Assembly: GCF_000336775.1 (NCBI RefSeq)
Contig: NZ_AOLJ01000011.1
Span: 533,084 to 597,083, forward strand
Length of the DNA: 64,000 nucleotides
Direction of reading: 5' to 3'
Source: Haloferax gibbonsii ATCC 33959
GTDB taxonomy: Archaea > Halobacteriota > Halobacteria > Halobacteriales > Haloferacaceae
Shown here: in pieces, positions 24,065-34,129 of the stretch
Position numbering within the stretch: position 1 is the first letter of the stretch
Layout: the number at the start of each line of letters is the position of its first letter
Position numbers and translations under genes: made by a program
The notes under the pieces: generated by a model
The model's database searches: none
Seen by the model: only the letters and a program-made list of their open reading frames with translations
Told to the model about the DNA's origin: nothing

Positions 24065-26248
24065 TTAGATGTAGTCGATAGCCTGCGAGAGCTCGAGCTT
24101 CATGCCCTTGCGCTCGCGGATCTCCATGATCTTCTCGCGCTGGAGGTTGTCCGAGAGCACGCGGAAGCCGGCGTTCTCCGTGTTCCAGGAGGCGCGACCT
24201 TCCGTGGCCGAACGGATGTCCGACGAGAAGCCGATCATCTCTTCGACGGGCGCGATGCCCTCGATGACCATGAGGTCACCTTCCTGGTACATGTCGTCGA
24301 CGCGGCCGCGGCGACCCTGAATCTCGCCGGAGGCCGAGCCCATGTATTCGGAGGCAACGTCGATGCGGACGTTCTGGATGGGTTCGAGGAGCTTCACCTG
24401 ACCCGCGATGAGCGAGCGGTGGACCGCGTCACGCGTCGCAGGGATGACCTGGGCGGGACCGCGGTGGATGGTGTCCTCGTGGAGTCGCGCGTCGTGGAGG
24501 CGCAGGAGCGTCCCCTGAACGGGCTCCGCGGCGAGCGGACCGTCGTCGAGCGCCTCTTCGAGACCCTCGATGACGAGTTCCATCGTCTCGTTGAGGTGCT
24601 GGATACCCTTCGTGTCGTCGATGAGGATGTTCGTCCCGTGGATGTGTTCGACGTTCTGGGACGTGTCCTTGTCCATGCCGGCTTCCTGGAGGGCCTCGCG
24701 GCGCTCCAGTTCGGGCATGTCCATCGAGATTTCGCCGAGCTTGATGGAGTCGACGATGTCCTGCGAGAGGGGTTCCGCCGTGATGTAGAACTTGTTGTGG
24801 CGGTTCGGGGAGACGCCCTCGACCTCGTGGGACTTGCCCTGGACCTGCTCGCGGTAGACGACAATCGGCTCACCGGTGCGGACCGGGATGCCCTGGTTGT
24901 CGCGGATACGCTGGGTGATGACTTCGAGGTGGAGCTCGCCCTGACCGGAGATGAGGTGCTCGCCCGTGTCCTCGTTAATCTCGATGCGGATGGTCGGGTC
25001 TTCCTTCGCGACCTGCTGGAGCGTCTGGATGAGCTTCGGCAGGTCGTCCATGCGCTCTGCCTCGACGGACTTCGTGATGACGGGCTCGGAGATGTGCTCG
25101 ATGGACTCGAACGGCGTCATCTCGACGGAGGAGACGGTGGAACCGGCGATGGCGTCACGGAGACCCGTGACGGCCGCGATGTTCCCCGCGGGGACGCCGC
25201 GGTCGAGTTCCTCGCGCTCGCCGCCCATGAAGACACCGACGGACTGGACGCGGTTCTTGCCCGCGGTCCCGGAGACGTAGAGCTCCTGCCCCTTGCGGAT
25301 GGTGCCGGAGAACAGGCGACCCGTCGCGATTTCGCCCGCGTGGGGGTCCATCGAGATGTCGGTCGCCATGAAGACGACTTCGCCGTCGTCGTCGACTTCG
25401 CGCATCTGGCGCGCGAGGTCGGACTCGGAGTCACCGCGCCAGACCGTCGGGATACGACGGGGCTGGGCGTCGAGCGGGTTGGGGAAGTGCTCCGCAACCA
25501 TGTCGAGGACGACGTCCGAAAGCGGCGTGCGCTCGTGGAGTTCCTGGCGGTCGCCACCGCGCTCGAGTTCCATGATGTCGCCGAAGGAGATACCGGTCTC
25601 CTCCATCGACGGCATGGAGACGCCCCACTTGTAGAGGGCGGACCCGAAGGCGACGGTTCCGTCTTCGACGGAGACCGTCCAGTCGTAGTCCTTCTCCTCG
25701 GTCATCCCGCGGATGAGTTCGTTGACGTCGGAGATGACGTCGACGAGACGCTTCTGCATCTCCTCGGGACCTTCCTGCAGCTCGTTGATGAGGCGGTCGA
25801 CCTTGTTGATGAAAAGCGCCGGCTTGACGCCCTCGCGGAGCGCCTGACGCAGGACCGTCTCGGTCTGCGGCATGGCACCCTCGACGGCGTCGACGACGAC
25901 GAGCGCACCGTCGACGGCGCGCATCGCGCGCGTCACGTCGCCACCGAAGTCGACGTGGCCCGGCGTGTCGATGAGGTTGATGAGGTGGTTCTTGTCTTCC
26001 CATTCGTGGGTCATCGAGACGTTTGCGGCGTCGATGGTGATGCCGCGTTCCTGTTCGTCTTCCTTCGTGTCCATCGCGAGCTGCTGGCCGGCAGTCTCGT
26101 CAGAGATCATGCCCGCACCCGCGAGGAGGTTGTCGGAGAGGGTCGTCTTACCGTGGTCGACGTGAGCGGCGATGGCGATGTTCCGGATCTGCTCCGGCTT
26201 GTCCATCAGTTTCTCACATTCCTGGACGATCTTCTTTCGTCGGCCCAT
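24065..26248 (-). CDS. aef2: Translation elongation factor EF-2
   Basis: aEF2, 727 residues, the ribosomal translocase. GTP-binding motifs AHVDHGKTT (near residue 28-36), [10 protein letters not shown] and NKVDR are intact. The diphthamide loop [12 protein letters not shown] near residue 600 contains the histidine that is modified. ATG 26248 begins the conserved [15 protein letters not shown]; an upstream ATG at 26311 is not supported. Archaeal str operons often have aef2 right after rps7; here a gene on the other strand lies between them and aef2 has its own TATA-like element near 26277-26286. Confidence 0.98.
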   Translation of the reverse strand: MGRRKKIVQECEKLMDKPEQIRNIAIAAHVDHGKTTLSDNLLAGAGMISDETAGQQLAMDTKEDEQERGITIDAANVSMTHEWEDKNHLINLIDTPGHVDFGGDVTRAMRAVDGALVVVDAVEGAMPQTETVLRQALREGVKPALFINKVDRLINELQEGPEEMQKRLVDVISDVNELIRGMTEEKDYDWTVSVEDGTVAFGSALYKWGVSMPSMEETGISFGDIMELERGGDRQELHERTPLSDVVLDMVAEHFPNPLDAQPRRIPTVWRGDSESDLARQMREVDDDGEVVFMATDISMDPHAGEIATGRLFSGTIRKGQELYVSGTAGKNRVQSVGVFMGGEREELDRGVPAGNIAAVTGLRDAIAGSTVSSVEMTPFESIEHISEPVITKSVEAERMDDLPKLIQTLQQVAKEDPTIRIEINEDTGEHLISGQGELHLEVITQRIRDNQGIPVRTGEPIVVYREQVQGKSHEVEGVSPNRHNKFYITAEPLSQDIVDSIKLGEISMDMPELERREALQEAGMDKDTSQNVEHIHGTNILIDDTKGIQHLNETMELVIEGLEEALDDGPLAAEPVQGTLLRLHDARLHEDTIHRGPAQVIPATRDAVHRSLIAGQVKLLEPIQNVRIDVASEYMGSASGEIQGRRGRVDDMYQEGDLMVIEGIAPVEEMIGFSSDIRSATEGRASWNTENAGFRVLSDNLQREKIMEIRERKGMKLELSQAIDYI

Positions 26249-26438
26249 TATACAGGGGTCTACCGGCAGGAGGGTCAAAAGAGTAGTGTTTTTGCCGAGC
26301 GGATTTCCCATTTTCAGCCGTCCTACCGCCGGGGTATGAGCATTTTTGTCACGATAGGCGAGACTGTCCGCCGGACGCGAATCTCGGTGCCGGGGTCGGC
26401 GTAAGAGTCATGTCGATTGATAACATTTCTCAAGTCGA

Positions 26439-27194
26439 ATGGACCTCCGAGTCGTCGGGGGCGCACCGGCAGACCCGTTCTTGAGCGCCGCCGACCTGTT
26501 CGAAACCGAGTTCGAGCTTTCGTACCCCGTGTACGTGCGCGTTCGCGATGATCCCGACTCCCGCACGTGGGCCGGCCACTATCAGGACCGCCACGTCCTC
26601 AACATCTCCCGACAGGCCGCCACCAGCGCGATGGCCCGCGAGCTCGCGCTCCACGAACTCTCACACATGGCCCGAAACGAAGAGGGGCACGTCTCGCACT
26701 ACCAGTCCACGCGCGAGGCGGTCTTTCTCGCGCTCGCGGGGCGCACCGTCGAGCGCCGAAAGCTCGCGCACTGCTATCAAATCGCCAACCACTGCAAGGA
26801 CATCTACGCCGACGACCTGACGCTGTCTGTCGCGCCCGCGGACAAGCTCGTCCAGTTCCTCGAGTCGCAACTGGCGGCGGCGCTCGCCGACCGACCGCAG
26901 GCGTCCGGCCGCCCCGGCTCCCGACTCGTCACCGCGGGTTCGGACCCCGAAATCACGGCCGTGAACGCCGCGTTCGCCCTCGCGCTCGTGGAGCGACACG
27001 ACCTCGTCGAGTCCGACCACCGGCTGTACGACCTCGCTCACGCCGCGGGCGACGACGCGCCGTCGGTGTCTCTCGAGACGTTCAAAGAGCACTTCCGAAC
27101 GCTCGCCGACGACCCCTCGAAAAGCGAGTACCGCCGGACGCTCGTCGACGTGGTGAAACACTACGTGGTCAATCCGGGGATGGCCGCCGACTGA
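26439..27194 (+). CDS. DUF5781 protein with HExxH motif
   Basis: A 251-residue protein of the haloarchaeal DUF5781 type. Residues 72-76 read H-E-L-S-H inside the helix ELALHELSHMARNE, the zinc-binding HExxH signature of metallopeptidases, followed by a histidine-rich GHVSHYQS that could supply a third ligand. No signal peptide or membrane segment, so it would act in the cytosol. It lies on the opposite strand between rps7 and aef2, converging with rps7. Peptidase activity is an inference from the motif; the substrate is unknown. Confidence 0.75.
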   Translation: MDLRVVGGAPADPFLSAADLFETEFELSYPVYVRVRDDPDSRTWAGHYQDRHVLNISRQAATSAMARELALHELSHMARNEEGHVSHYQSTREAVFLALAGRTVERRKLAHCYQIANHCKDIYADDLTLSVAPADKLVQFLESQLAAALADRPQASGRPGSRLVTAGSDPEITAVNAAFALALVERHDLVESDHRLYDLAHAAGDDAPSVSLETFKEHFRTLADDPSKSEYRRTLVDVVKHYVVNPGMAAD

Positions 27195-27272
27195 GCGACG
27201 CGCGCCGGTCGCGAGGCGTCAGGCGAACGCTGTGGTCCCACGGGCCGACCGTACAGCGTCGTCACTCGGCGC

Positions 27273-27286
27273 AGTGAAAAACGAAA
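27273..27286 (-). terminator. U-tract downstream of rps7
   Basis: On the rps7 strand, TTTCGTTTTTCAC follows the stop codon by about 15 bases. The same TTTTTCAC ending is seen after aef2 and atpD. No strong hairpin precedes it, in keeping with U-tract termination in archaea. Confidence 0.5.
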
Positions 27287-27299
27287 GAGAGTGGAGAGA

Positions 27300-27914
27300 T
27301 TACCGGGCCGCTTCGGCGACGCGCTCTTTCTCCTCTTTCTGGGAGATAGCGTACGTCTGGACGTCGTAGTCGGCCGCGCCGATGAGCTGCTGTGCGAGCG
27401 CCTCGGCGGCGGTGGTCGTCGTCTTGTAGGAGCCGCTGAGCGTACCCTGCGCGATGAACTTCAGCGCCTCGTCGACGCGGCGCTGCGGGGCGACGTCGAC
27501 GGCCTGCGGGACCGAGATACCGCCGTACTTGAGGCGGACGGTCTCCTCGCGGGGACCGGCGTTCTCGACCGCGCGGATGAGCACCTGCACGGGGTTCTCC
27601 TCGGTGCGCTCGTTGACGATTTCGAACGCTTCCTTGACGATTTTGCTCGTCTTCTGCTTGTGTCCCGTGTTGTCCTCGGTCTGCATCAGGCGGTTGATGA
27701 GCCGCTCGACGATGCTGATTTCGGACTTCTGGAACTGCTTCGAGGCGTGACGACCCATCGTGTGGGCGATGGGCGTCGCCTTGATGTACCGGCTCATGCT
27801 GGGGTCGGTGTACTCCATCTCGGAGACGTCCCAGACGCCGAACAGAAGCGCGTTCTCCTTTGCTTCCTCGCTGCTCGCGGGGGACTCGGGCTCGGGTGCG
27901 TCGCTTTCCGACAT
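27300..27914 (-). CDS. rps7: 30S ribosomal protein S7
   Basis: Ribosomal protein uS7, 204 residues, which binds 16S rRNA in the small-subunit head. The core begins near residue 28 (WDVSEMEYTDPSMSRYIKAT) and includes HKQKTSKIVKEAFEIV and GGISVPQAVDVAPQRR; the first 25 residues are an acidic extension usual in halophiles. Its ATG lies two bases after the rps12 stop codon, the normal rps12-rps7 pair. Confidence 0.97.
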   Translation of the reverse strand: MSESDAPEPESPASSEEAKENALLFGVWDVSEMEYTDPSMSRYIKATPIAHTMGRHASKQFQKSEISIVERLINRLMQTEDNTGHKQKTSKIVKEAFEIVNERTEENPVQVLIRAVENAGPREETVRLKYGGISVPQAVDVAPQRRVDEALKFIAQGTLSGSYKTTTTAAEALAQQLIGAADYDVQTYAISQKEEKERVAEAAR

Positions 27915-27916
27915 GG

Positions 27917-28345
27917 TTAGCGCACCGGCTTTTCAGCGTTCCCGCGGACGAGTTCGATCATCGAGACGCCGTTGACCTTCTCGACCTTGTAGTTGACACC
28001 CGAAAGGTCACCCATCGCGCGACCCTTCGCGCCGCCGATACCGGCGATGGTGACTTCGTCGTGTTCGTCGATGAACGAAATCGCGCCGTCACCGGGACAG
28101 AAGGCGGTGACCTGCTTTCCGTTCTTGATGAGCTGAACACGGACGCATTTCCGAATCGCCGAGTTCGGCTGCTTCGCTTCGATACCGACCTTCTCGAGGA
28201 CGATGCCGCGACCCTGCGGAGCACCCTCGAGCGGGTCGGACTTCTTGCCGAGACCGCGCTCACGGCGCGCGTACTCAGAGTCGGACCAGCGGCGCTTCTG
28301 CCGGTCCTGCTTGAGCTTGCGCGCGGCGTATTTGCCGTTCGCCAT
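27917..28345 (-). CDS. rps12: 30S ribosomal protein S12
   Basis: Ribosomal protein uS12, 142 residues, at the decoding centre. The loop [15 protein letters not shown] and the segment [15 protein letters not shown] are characteristic. ATG 28345 ([14 protein letters not shown]) is the archaeal family start; an ATG three codons upstream is less likely. A TATA-like GGCTTAAGTAG (28370-28380 complement) lies about 30 nt upstream, so rps12-rps7 have their own promoter, separate from the polymerase genes. Confidence 0.97.
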   Translation of the reverse strand: MANGKYAARKLKQDRQKRRWSDSEYARRERGLGKKSDPLEGAPQGRGIVLEKVGIEAKQPNSAIRKCVRVQLIKNGKQVTAFCPGDGAISFIDEHDEVTIAGIGGAKGRAMGDLSGVNYKVEKVNGVSMIELVRGNAEKPVR

Positions 28346-28508
28346 AGTGAACAACAGTTCCAGATGGAGCTACTTAAGCCTCCCTTTTCGAATCCGACGA
28401 GACGGCTTCAGGAGCGATTAGCGACCCCTAAGGAGGAATCTGAGGTCGTTTCTCCGATTCGAACGACGCCCCCTCCGCGGCGAAGAGGGACTAAACCGCC
28501 CGGAGATG

Positions 28509-28539
28509 GTGTCGTTTCGTCCACCCGTGCGAACGACAC
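28509..28539 (-). terminator. Hairpin downstream of the MscS gene
   Basis: GTGTCGTT (28509-28516) and AACGACAC (28532-28539) pair perfectly, and the pairing can extend by TCG/CGA with one bulge. It begins about 30 bases past the MscS stop codon on that strand, a place for a 3'-end hairpin. There is no long U-tract. Confidence 0.4.
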
Positions 28540-28570
28540 GCACGCGGGGTGACGCGCCCGTCTGACCGGG

Positions 28571-29464
28571 TCACTCGCCGCCGCGCTCCCCGACGAGGTC
28601 CACGTCGAGGCGGCCGCTGACCTCCCGGCCCGACGCCGGGCCCAGCGTCAGCCCCTCCTCGTCGAACCGCCGCTTGACTCGACGCCGGTACTGCGAGCGA
28701 ACGTCGACGAGACTCACGTCCATCGGCGATTCGACCCAGAACTCCGCCTGCAGGCCGATCGAACTCCCGGCGAACTCGAGGATGCGCGCGGTCGGCTCCG
28801 GGTCGTCGAGCACGCGGTCGTCCTCCCGCGCCGTCTCGACGAGTTCGCGGAGCGCCAACTCCGTGTCGTCGGCGTACGCGACGTCGACGCGCTCGGTGAT
28901 TCGGTACCGCTCTCGGCCGTACGGGCGGGTGAGCGCGTTCGTCGTGAGTTCCGTGTTCGGCACGGAGATAGTCTCGTTATTCACCGTCCGCACGCGCGTG
29001 ACCCGGAAGTCGACCGCCTCGACGACGCCCTCGCCGCCGGGCCACGATATCCAGTCGCCGACGTTGAAGTCCGGGTCGGCCACGAGAAAGAGGCCGCTGA
29101 TGAGCGCGCCGATGACCTCCTGCCCGGCGACGCCGACGACGAGCGTCAGCGCCGCGACGATGAGCGCGGTGTCGGTCAGCACCGACGCGTAGCCCGCGCC
29201 GACGACGCCCGCGAGCGTTGCGAGCGCGATGACGAACGCGTGCGCGTAGGTCTCCGTCGCCGACTGCAGCGTCGGGTTGTTCCGGTTCCGGGCGCTGACG
29301 AGCCTGGTCACGCCCGGGACGACGAGGAGCCGACCGACGAGATAGACCACGACCGCCGCGGCGGCGAACCCCACGGTCGCGCTCGCGAGCTCCTCGTACT
29401 CGGCGAATCCCGTCGGGTCGAGTTGTCCGACCGCGACTCCGACAGACTGTCGTATCGGCGACAT
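28571..29464 (-). CDS. MscS-family mechanosensitive channel
   Basis: A 297-residue small-conductance mechanosensitive channel. Three membrane helices lie at about residues 18-45, 68-90 and 95-125; the third runs into the MscS motif GQEVIGALISGLFLVADPDFNVGDWI. A beta domain with the usual VRTVNNETISVPN segment and a C-terminal mixed domain follow. It would release solutes on osmotic down-shock. ATG 29464 is favoured over 29491. It sits between the nusA-like gene and rps12 in the same direction, an odd position for a channel gene. Confidence 0.9.
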   Translation of the reverse strand: MSPIRQSVGVAVGQLDPTGFAEYEELASATVGFAAAAVVVYLVGRLLVVPGVTRLVSARNRNNPTLQSATETYAHAFVIALATLAGVVGAGYASVLTDTALIVAALTLVVGVAGQEVIGALISGLFLVADPDFNVGDWISWPGGEGVVEAVDFRVTRVRTVNNETISVPNTELTTNALTRPYGRERYRITERVDVAYADDTELALRELVETAREDDRVLDDPEPTARILEFAGSSIGLQAEFWVESPMDVSLVDVRSQYRRRVKRRFDEEGLTLGPASGREVSGRLDVDLVGERGGE

Positions 29465-29518
29465 GCGTAGCTCGCCGTTCGGTGAGGACAAAAACGTGTG
29501 GTCGAGTCGACCGCCGCC

Positions 29519-29938
29519 CTACGTCAACTGGATGTCGTCGATGTCGTAGTGACGACGCGCCAGCTCGCGCGCGGTGTCGATGGTCTTTCCGCTCGCGCCG
29601 ATGGCGACGCCGCGGTCGGCTTCGGCGACCTCGACGTACGCGACGGTGTCGTTCTGCCGCGAGAGAGTCACGTGTCGGACGGCCGCCGGCGCGAGCGCGC
29701 TCGCGACGAACGCCTCCGGCGTGTCGGCGTCCTCGACCAGTTCGACCGACCGACCGAGTTGTCGCTCGACCGACTGGACGGTCCGCCCGCCGGGGCCGAT
29801 AGCCGTCGCCATGTCGCCCGCGGCGACGAGGAAGACGACGCGGTCCTCGAACACGAGGCAGTCGTGGGCGGTCGCCTCCGTCTCCTCCTCGAAGAGGGCG
29901 ATGAAGCGCCGGGCCGTATCCGACAGCGTAACTTTCAT
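29519..29938 (-). CDS. nusA: NusA-like transcription factor
   Basis: A 139-residue archaeal NusA-like protein made of two KH domains (the second with GASGKTIDTARELA; the first with GPGGRTVQSVERQL), without the N-terminal and S1 parts of bacterial NusA. It binds RNA and is thought to act in transcription elongation or termination. It starts two bases after the rpoA2 stop codon, so it is the last gene of the polymerase operon. Confidence 0.93.
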   Translation of the reverse strand: MKVTLSDTARRFIALFEEETEATAHDCLVFEDRVVFLVAAGDMATAIGPGGRTVQSVERQLGRSVELVEDADTPEAFVASALAPAAVRHVTLSRQNDTVAYVEVAEADRGVAIGASGKTIDTARELARRHYDIDDIQLT

Positions 29939-29940
29939 CG

Positions 29941-31200
29941 TCAGTCGTCAGACGGTTCGGGTGCCGCGTTGGCGTCCGCGTCCTCGACGTCGAGCGAGCC
30001 CATGCGGAGGTCCACGTCGCCGGTGCCGATCGCAATCGGCTTGCCGACGATGACGTTCTCGATGACGCCGTCGAGGTCGTCTTCCTCGCCGTGGATGGCG
30101 GCGTCGAGAAGGTGGTTGACCGTGACCTCGAACGCGGCGCGGGCGAGGACGGAGTCCTTCGACCCGGAGATGCCGTGACGACCGATGGACTCGATGGTCC
30201 CGTCGTTCGTCATGATGTCCGCGACGAGCATCAGGTGGCGGATGTTCACGTCGTCGAGACCCTGCTCGCGGAGCGTGTTCATCGTCTCGTCGATGATGGC
30301 CTCGCGGGCGGCCTCGATGCCGAGTTGCTTGTGCACCTCGTGGATGTTGTTCGAGGTGGTCCGGGAGGCGTCGACGCCCTCGATGGCGAGCGCGTCGCCG
30401 AACGCCGAACCCTCGGTGTAGAGGACGAACTCCTCTTCGTCGGTGTCCTCGTTGTTCTCCTTGCGGATGACGACGCGGGAGACCTCCTCGATGCCCTTGA
30501 ACACGATGTCGCGAAGCTCCTCGACGAGTTGGAGGAGTCGGCGGTAACTCGGGCTCTCGGGACCGAACTCGATGAGCGTCCCCTCGCGGCGGGTCTTGAT
30601 ACCGAGCGCGTCCTCGATGGTCTCCGCGATTTCGCTCGCGACGACGCCCTCGTCGTCGTAGGTCGGCCAGCGTTCGAGGAGCGTCTCGTCGTTGAGGTTG
30701 ATCTGGACGACCATGTCGGCGACGTTCGTCGAGATGTCGCCGAGCGCCAGAATCTTCGTGGACTCGATGTTCCAGACGACCTGGTGGGCGAGTTCGCGGT
30801 TGTTCGCGTACTCGTCTTCGAGGTACACGGTCATCATCGGCGTGTCGGGGGTCTTCCGCGCGTCCACCAGTTCGATGAGGCGCGGCAGCCCCTGCGTGAC
30901 GTCGATTTCGGCGACGCCCGCGTAGTGGAACGTGTTCATCGTCATCTGCGTCCCCGGCTCACCGATGGACTGCGCCGAGACCGTCCCGACGGGGTCGAGC
31001 GGGTCGACGCGGGTGTCGAGGTAGCGCGCCTCGACGGCCTGCGCGATTTCGCCGGCCTGTTCGAACGAGACGCCCTCGCGCTCTTCGATGGTCTGGTAGA
31101 TGCGGTCCTTCAGGCGTCGAGACAGCTCTTTGGACTCGACGACGTCGACGATGGCGTCGTCGACGAACTCGTAGTCGGCGGTTGCGTCGTGTTCAGTCAT
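29941..31200 (-). CDS. rpoA2: RNA polymerase subunit A''
   Basis: Archaeal RNA polymerase subunit A'', 419 residues, equal to the C-terminal third of the largest subunit. It carries the trigger-loop region ([21 protein letters not shown]) and the jaw. ATG 31200 overlaps the end of rpoA1 by eight bases. The A'/A'' split is the normal archaeal state, not a frameshift. The C-terminal 20 residues are a short acidic tail. Confidence 0.98.
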   Translation of the reverse strand: MTEHDATADYEFVDDAIVDVVESKELSRRLKDRIYQTIEEREGVSFEQAGEIAQAVEARYLDTRVDPLDPVGTVSAQSIGEPGTQMTMNTFHYAGVAEIDVTQGLPRLIELVDARKTPDTPMMTVYLEDEYANNRELAHQVVWNIESTKILALGDISTNVADMVVQINLNDETLLERWPTYDDEGVVASEIAETIEDALGIKTRREGTLIEFGPESPSYRRLLQLVEELRDIVFKGIEEVSRVVIRKENNEDTDEEEFVLYTEGSAFGDALAIEGVDASRTTSNNIHEVHKQLGIEAAREAIIDETMNTLREQGLDDVNIRHLMLVADIMTNDGTIESIGRHGISGSKDSVLARAAFEVTVNHLLDAAIHGEEDDLDGVIENVIVGKPIAIGTGDVDLRMGSLDVEDADANAAPEPSDD

Positions 31201-34123
31201 CGGATTCGACCCCCGCACGGGCGTCGACACGCGGTTCGGCGTGCTCGGAGAGGTTGGTCGGCGGTTCGCGCTCGCCGAGGAAGCGTTCCTTCTCCTCGGC
31301 GGAGCTGAACTCCGAGGTGAGGATTCGGTCGGCGATGTTCTCGACGTCGATCGGCGTCTCGTCGTCGGACGAGACCTTCACCGGGCTCGTGCCGTCTTCG
31401 CCGAACTCGAACTGGACGATGGTCCCCGACGTGTCGCGGACGGAGCCGTCGTACTGCGCTTCGAGTTCGGAGAGGGCGTTGATGAGCCGACGCTGCAGGT
31501 ACCCGGACTTCGAGGTCCGGACTGCCGTGTCGACCAGCCCTTCGCGGCCACCCATCGCGTGGAAGAAGAACTCACGCGGCGTGAGGCCGGCGCGGTAGGA
31601 GTTCTCGACGAAGCCGTGGGCCTCGGCCGAGAGGTCGCCTTTCTGGTAGTGGCTCAGGGTGCGACCCTCGTAGCCGCGGTTGATGCGCTCGCCCCGAACC
31701 GCCTGCTGGCCGACGCAGCCGGCCATCTGGGTCAGGTTGAGCATGGACGCACGCGCGCCGGACTTCGACATCACGACCGCGGGGTTGTCCTCCTCGAAGT
31801 GGTCCTCCGCGATTTCACCGGCGGAGTCACGCGCCTTGCCGAGGCGCTGCATGATCTTCATCTCCAGGGTCTCGTCGACGGAGCGGCCCGGCAGGGACTC
31901 GAGTTCGCCCGCCTCGTAGATTTCGATGAGTTCCTGAATCTTGTCGTAGGCGGCGTCGATGGCCTCGTCGACCTGCGCCGTCGCCTCGTCCGGGATGGAC
32001 TCGTCGTCGATACCGATGGAGAGCCCGAAGTGCATGATGGCGCGCATCGCGAGCGAGGCGATCTCGTTGATGAAGATGCGCGAGCGCGTCTTCGAGTAGT
32101 CCTTGGCGAGGGCGTCGACGATTTCGCCGCCGAACGCGCCGACGGCGTCCTCGTCGATGGTGCCCTGAGTGAGCTGGCCGTCCTCGATGGTGACCGTGTC
32201 GCCGACCTTCGAAGTGAACTCCATGTTCAGGTCGTCGGGCAGGAGTTCGGAGAAGATCTGCTGGCCGGTCCAGTAGGGCTGGCCGTCCTCGTTTTCGCCC
32301 GCGGGCTCGGGCAGGGTGTCCACGCGCGTCGCGCGGAGCAGGTCGAGCGCCTGCGTCTCGACGAACTCGGGGTTGTCGTGGGTGAGCAGGTAGGTGCCCG
32401 AGATGTGGTCCTGAATCGCGCCGATGATGTTCTCACCGAAGCGCGGCGAGAGAATCTGCTCTTGGACGCGCATGAGGACGCGCGCCTCGGCACGGGCCTC
32501 CTCGTTCTGGAGGGCGTGCATGTTCATCTCGTCGCCGTCGAAGTCGGCGTTGTACGGCGGACAGACGACGGTGTTCAGGCGGAACGTCTTGTACGGCATC
32601 ACGACGACTTCGTGCGCCATGATGGACATCCGGTGCAGCGACGGCTGTCGGTTGAAGATGACGATGTCGCCGTCGACGAGGTGGCGGTTGACCTCCCAGC
32701 CGAGTTCGACCTTCTCCGCGAGTTCCTCGCAGTTCTTTTCGGTCACCTTCAGGCGGCGGCCGTCCGGACGGCGGACGTAGTTCGCGCCGGGGTGGCTCTC
32801 GGGTCCGTTACGGACGTACTGGCGAGCCTCGTCGATGTTGCGCTCGGTGACGTTCATCGTCTGGGTCATCTCGGACGCGACGCGGTCCGGGACGCCGACC
32901 TCGTTGAGCGACAGGGTCGGGTCCGGCGAGATGACGGTACGAGCCGAGAAGTTGACGCGCTTGCCGGACAGGGAGCCGCGGAAGCGACCCTCCTTACCCT
33001 TCAGGCGCTGGCTGAGCGTCTTCAGCGGGCGGCCGGAGCGGTGCCGCGCCGGCGGCGTGCCCGAAATCTCGTTGTCGATGAACGTGGTGACGTGGTACTG
33101 AAGCAGCTCCCACAGGTCCTCGATAATCAGCTGCGGGGCACCCGCCTCGCGGTTCTCCATGAACCGCTGGTTGATGCGGATGATGTCCACGAGCTTGTGG
33201 GTCAGGTCGTCCTCGGAGCGCTGGCCGTTGTCCAGCGTGATAGAGGGACGCGCCGTGACCGGCGGGACGGGGAGGACGGTCAGAATCATCCACTCGGGGC
33301 GCGACCGGTCGGGGTCGATGCCGAGCGTGATGAGGTCCTCGTCCGGGATGTCCTCGAACCAGTCGCGGATGTCCGAGGGCATCAGCTTGTTCATGTCCTC
33401 TTCCGTGAGGTCGAGGTCGAGCGCCTTCTCAAGCGCCTTGCGGTCGTCGCCGACCGGGCGGAACTCGCCGGCGAGCACCTGGTTGACGCGCTCGGCGTCG
33501 AGGCCGGTCTCGTTAGCGAGGGTGACGGGGTCGACGCCCTCGTCGTCCTCGTCGTCGGGGTCGGGCTGCATCGCTTCGGCGATGCGCTCGGAGTAGTCCC
33601 CGGCGAGCACGTTCTGGACCTCGTAGTAGGTCGTCGGCTTCTCGTGTTTGATGTCGTGCTGCGGCGAGCCGCAGTGGGGACAGCGGTGGGCCTTGCGGGC
33701 CTGCCGGACCGCCGACTTCATCACGTCGCTCCAGTCGTCGCCGAGTTCCTTCGTGCGACCGAGCTTGTCGCGGTACTCGTCTGCTTCCTCGTCCGTGAGC
33801 GAGAGGCGACCGCACTCGCGGCACGTCGAGCGGAGCAGGCGGCGGATGAGCTTCGTGAAGCCGACGTGGATGACGGGCGCGGCCAGTTCGATGTGGCCGA
33901 AGTGCCCGTTACACGACCCGGAGTGCTGGCCGCAGGTGCGGCACTGCAGGCCGGGGTCGATGACGCCCAGCCGCGGGTCCATGAGACCCATGTCGATTGG
34001 GTAGCCGTCGTCGTCGTAGGTGTCCGCGGTGATGACCTTCGTCGCGGACATGTCTCGGTACGTCTCCGGGTCCATCAACCCGAACTGGATGCTGCCGATT
34101 TCTTTGGGTGTCTGCATTGACAT
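31193..34123 (-). CDS. rpoA1: RNA polymerase subunit A'
   Basis: Subunit A' of RNA polymerase, 976 residues, forming the clamp and active centre. The catalytic loop [12 protein letters not shown] with three metal-binding aspartates is present, as are N-terminal zinc motifs ([18 protein letters not shown] and CRECGRL...CPHCG). ATG 34123 or 34117 can start it; both follow the rpoB1 stop within about ten bases. No intein is present. Operon order B''-B'-A'-A'' is conserved. Confidence 0.99.
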   Translation of the reverse strand: MSMQTPKEIGSIQFGLMDPETYRDMSATKVITADTYDDDGYPIDMGLMDPRLGVIDPGLQCRTCGQHSGSCNGHFGHIELAAPVIHVGFTKLIRRLLRSTCRECGRLSLTDEEADEYRDKLGRTKELGDDWSDVMKSAVRQARKAHRCPHCGSPQHDIKHEKPTTYYEVQNVLAGDYSERIAEAMQPDPDDEDDEGVDPVTLANETGLDAERVNQVLAGEFRPVGDDRKALEKALDLDLTEEDMNKLMPSDIRDWFEDIPDEDLITLGIDPDRSRPEWMILTVLPVPPVTARPSITLDNGQRSEDDLTHKLVDIIRINQRFMENREAGAPQLIIEDLWELLQYHVTTFIDNEISGTPPARHRSGRPLKTLSQRLKGKEGRFRGSLSGKRVNFSARTVISPDPTLSLNEVGVPDRVASEMTQTMNVTERNIDEARQYVRNGPESHPGANYVRRPDGRRLKVTEKNCEELAEKVELGWEVNRHLVDGDIVIFNRQPSLHRMSIMAHEVVVMPYKTFRLNTVVCPPYNADFDGDEMNMHALQNEEARAEARVLMRVQEQILSPRFGENIIGAIQDHISGTYLLTHDNPEFVETQALDLLRATRVDTLPEPAGENEDGQPYWTGQQIFSELLPDDLNMEFTSKVGDTVTIEDGQLTQGTIDEDAVGAFGGEIVDALAKDYSKTRSRIFINEIASLAMRAIMHFGLSIGIDDESIPDEATAQVDEAIDAAYDKIQELIEIYEAGELESLPGRSVDETLEMKIMQRLGKARDSAGEIAEDHFEEDNPAVVMSKSGARASMLNLTQMAGCVGQQAVRGERINRGYEGRTLSHYQKGDLSAEAHGFVENSYRAGLTPREFFFHAMGGREGLVDTAVRTSKSGYLQRRLINALSELEAQYDGSVRDTSGTIVQFEFGEDGTSPVKVSSDDETPIDVENIADRILTSEFSSAEEKERFLGEREPPTNLSEHAEPRVDARAGVESDD

Positions 34124-34129
34124 GAGTGG

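Noticed and set aside
31241-34120. A 959-codon open frame antisense to rpoA1, and similar long frames antisense to uvrA (12215-14959) and rpoB1 (34223-36328)
   Set aside because: High third-position GC leaves antisense frames open by chance. Their products are rich in Arg, Val and Leu without any recognisable motif, while the other strand codes well-known essential proteins.
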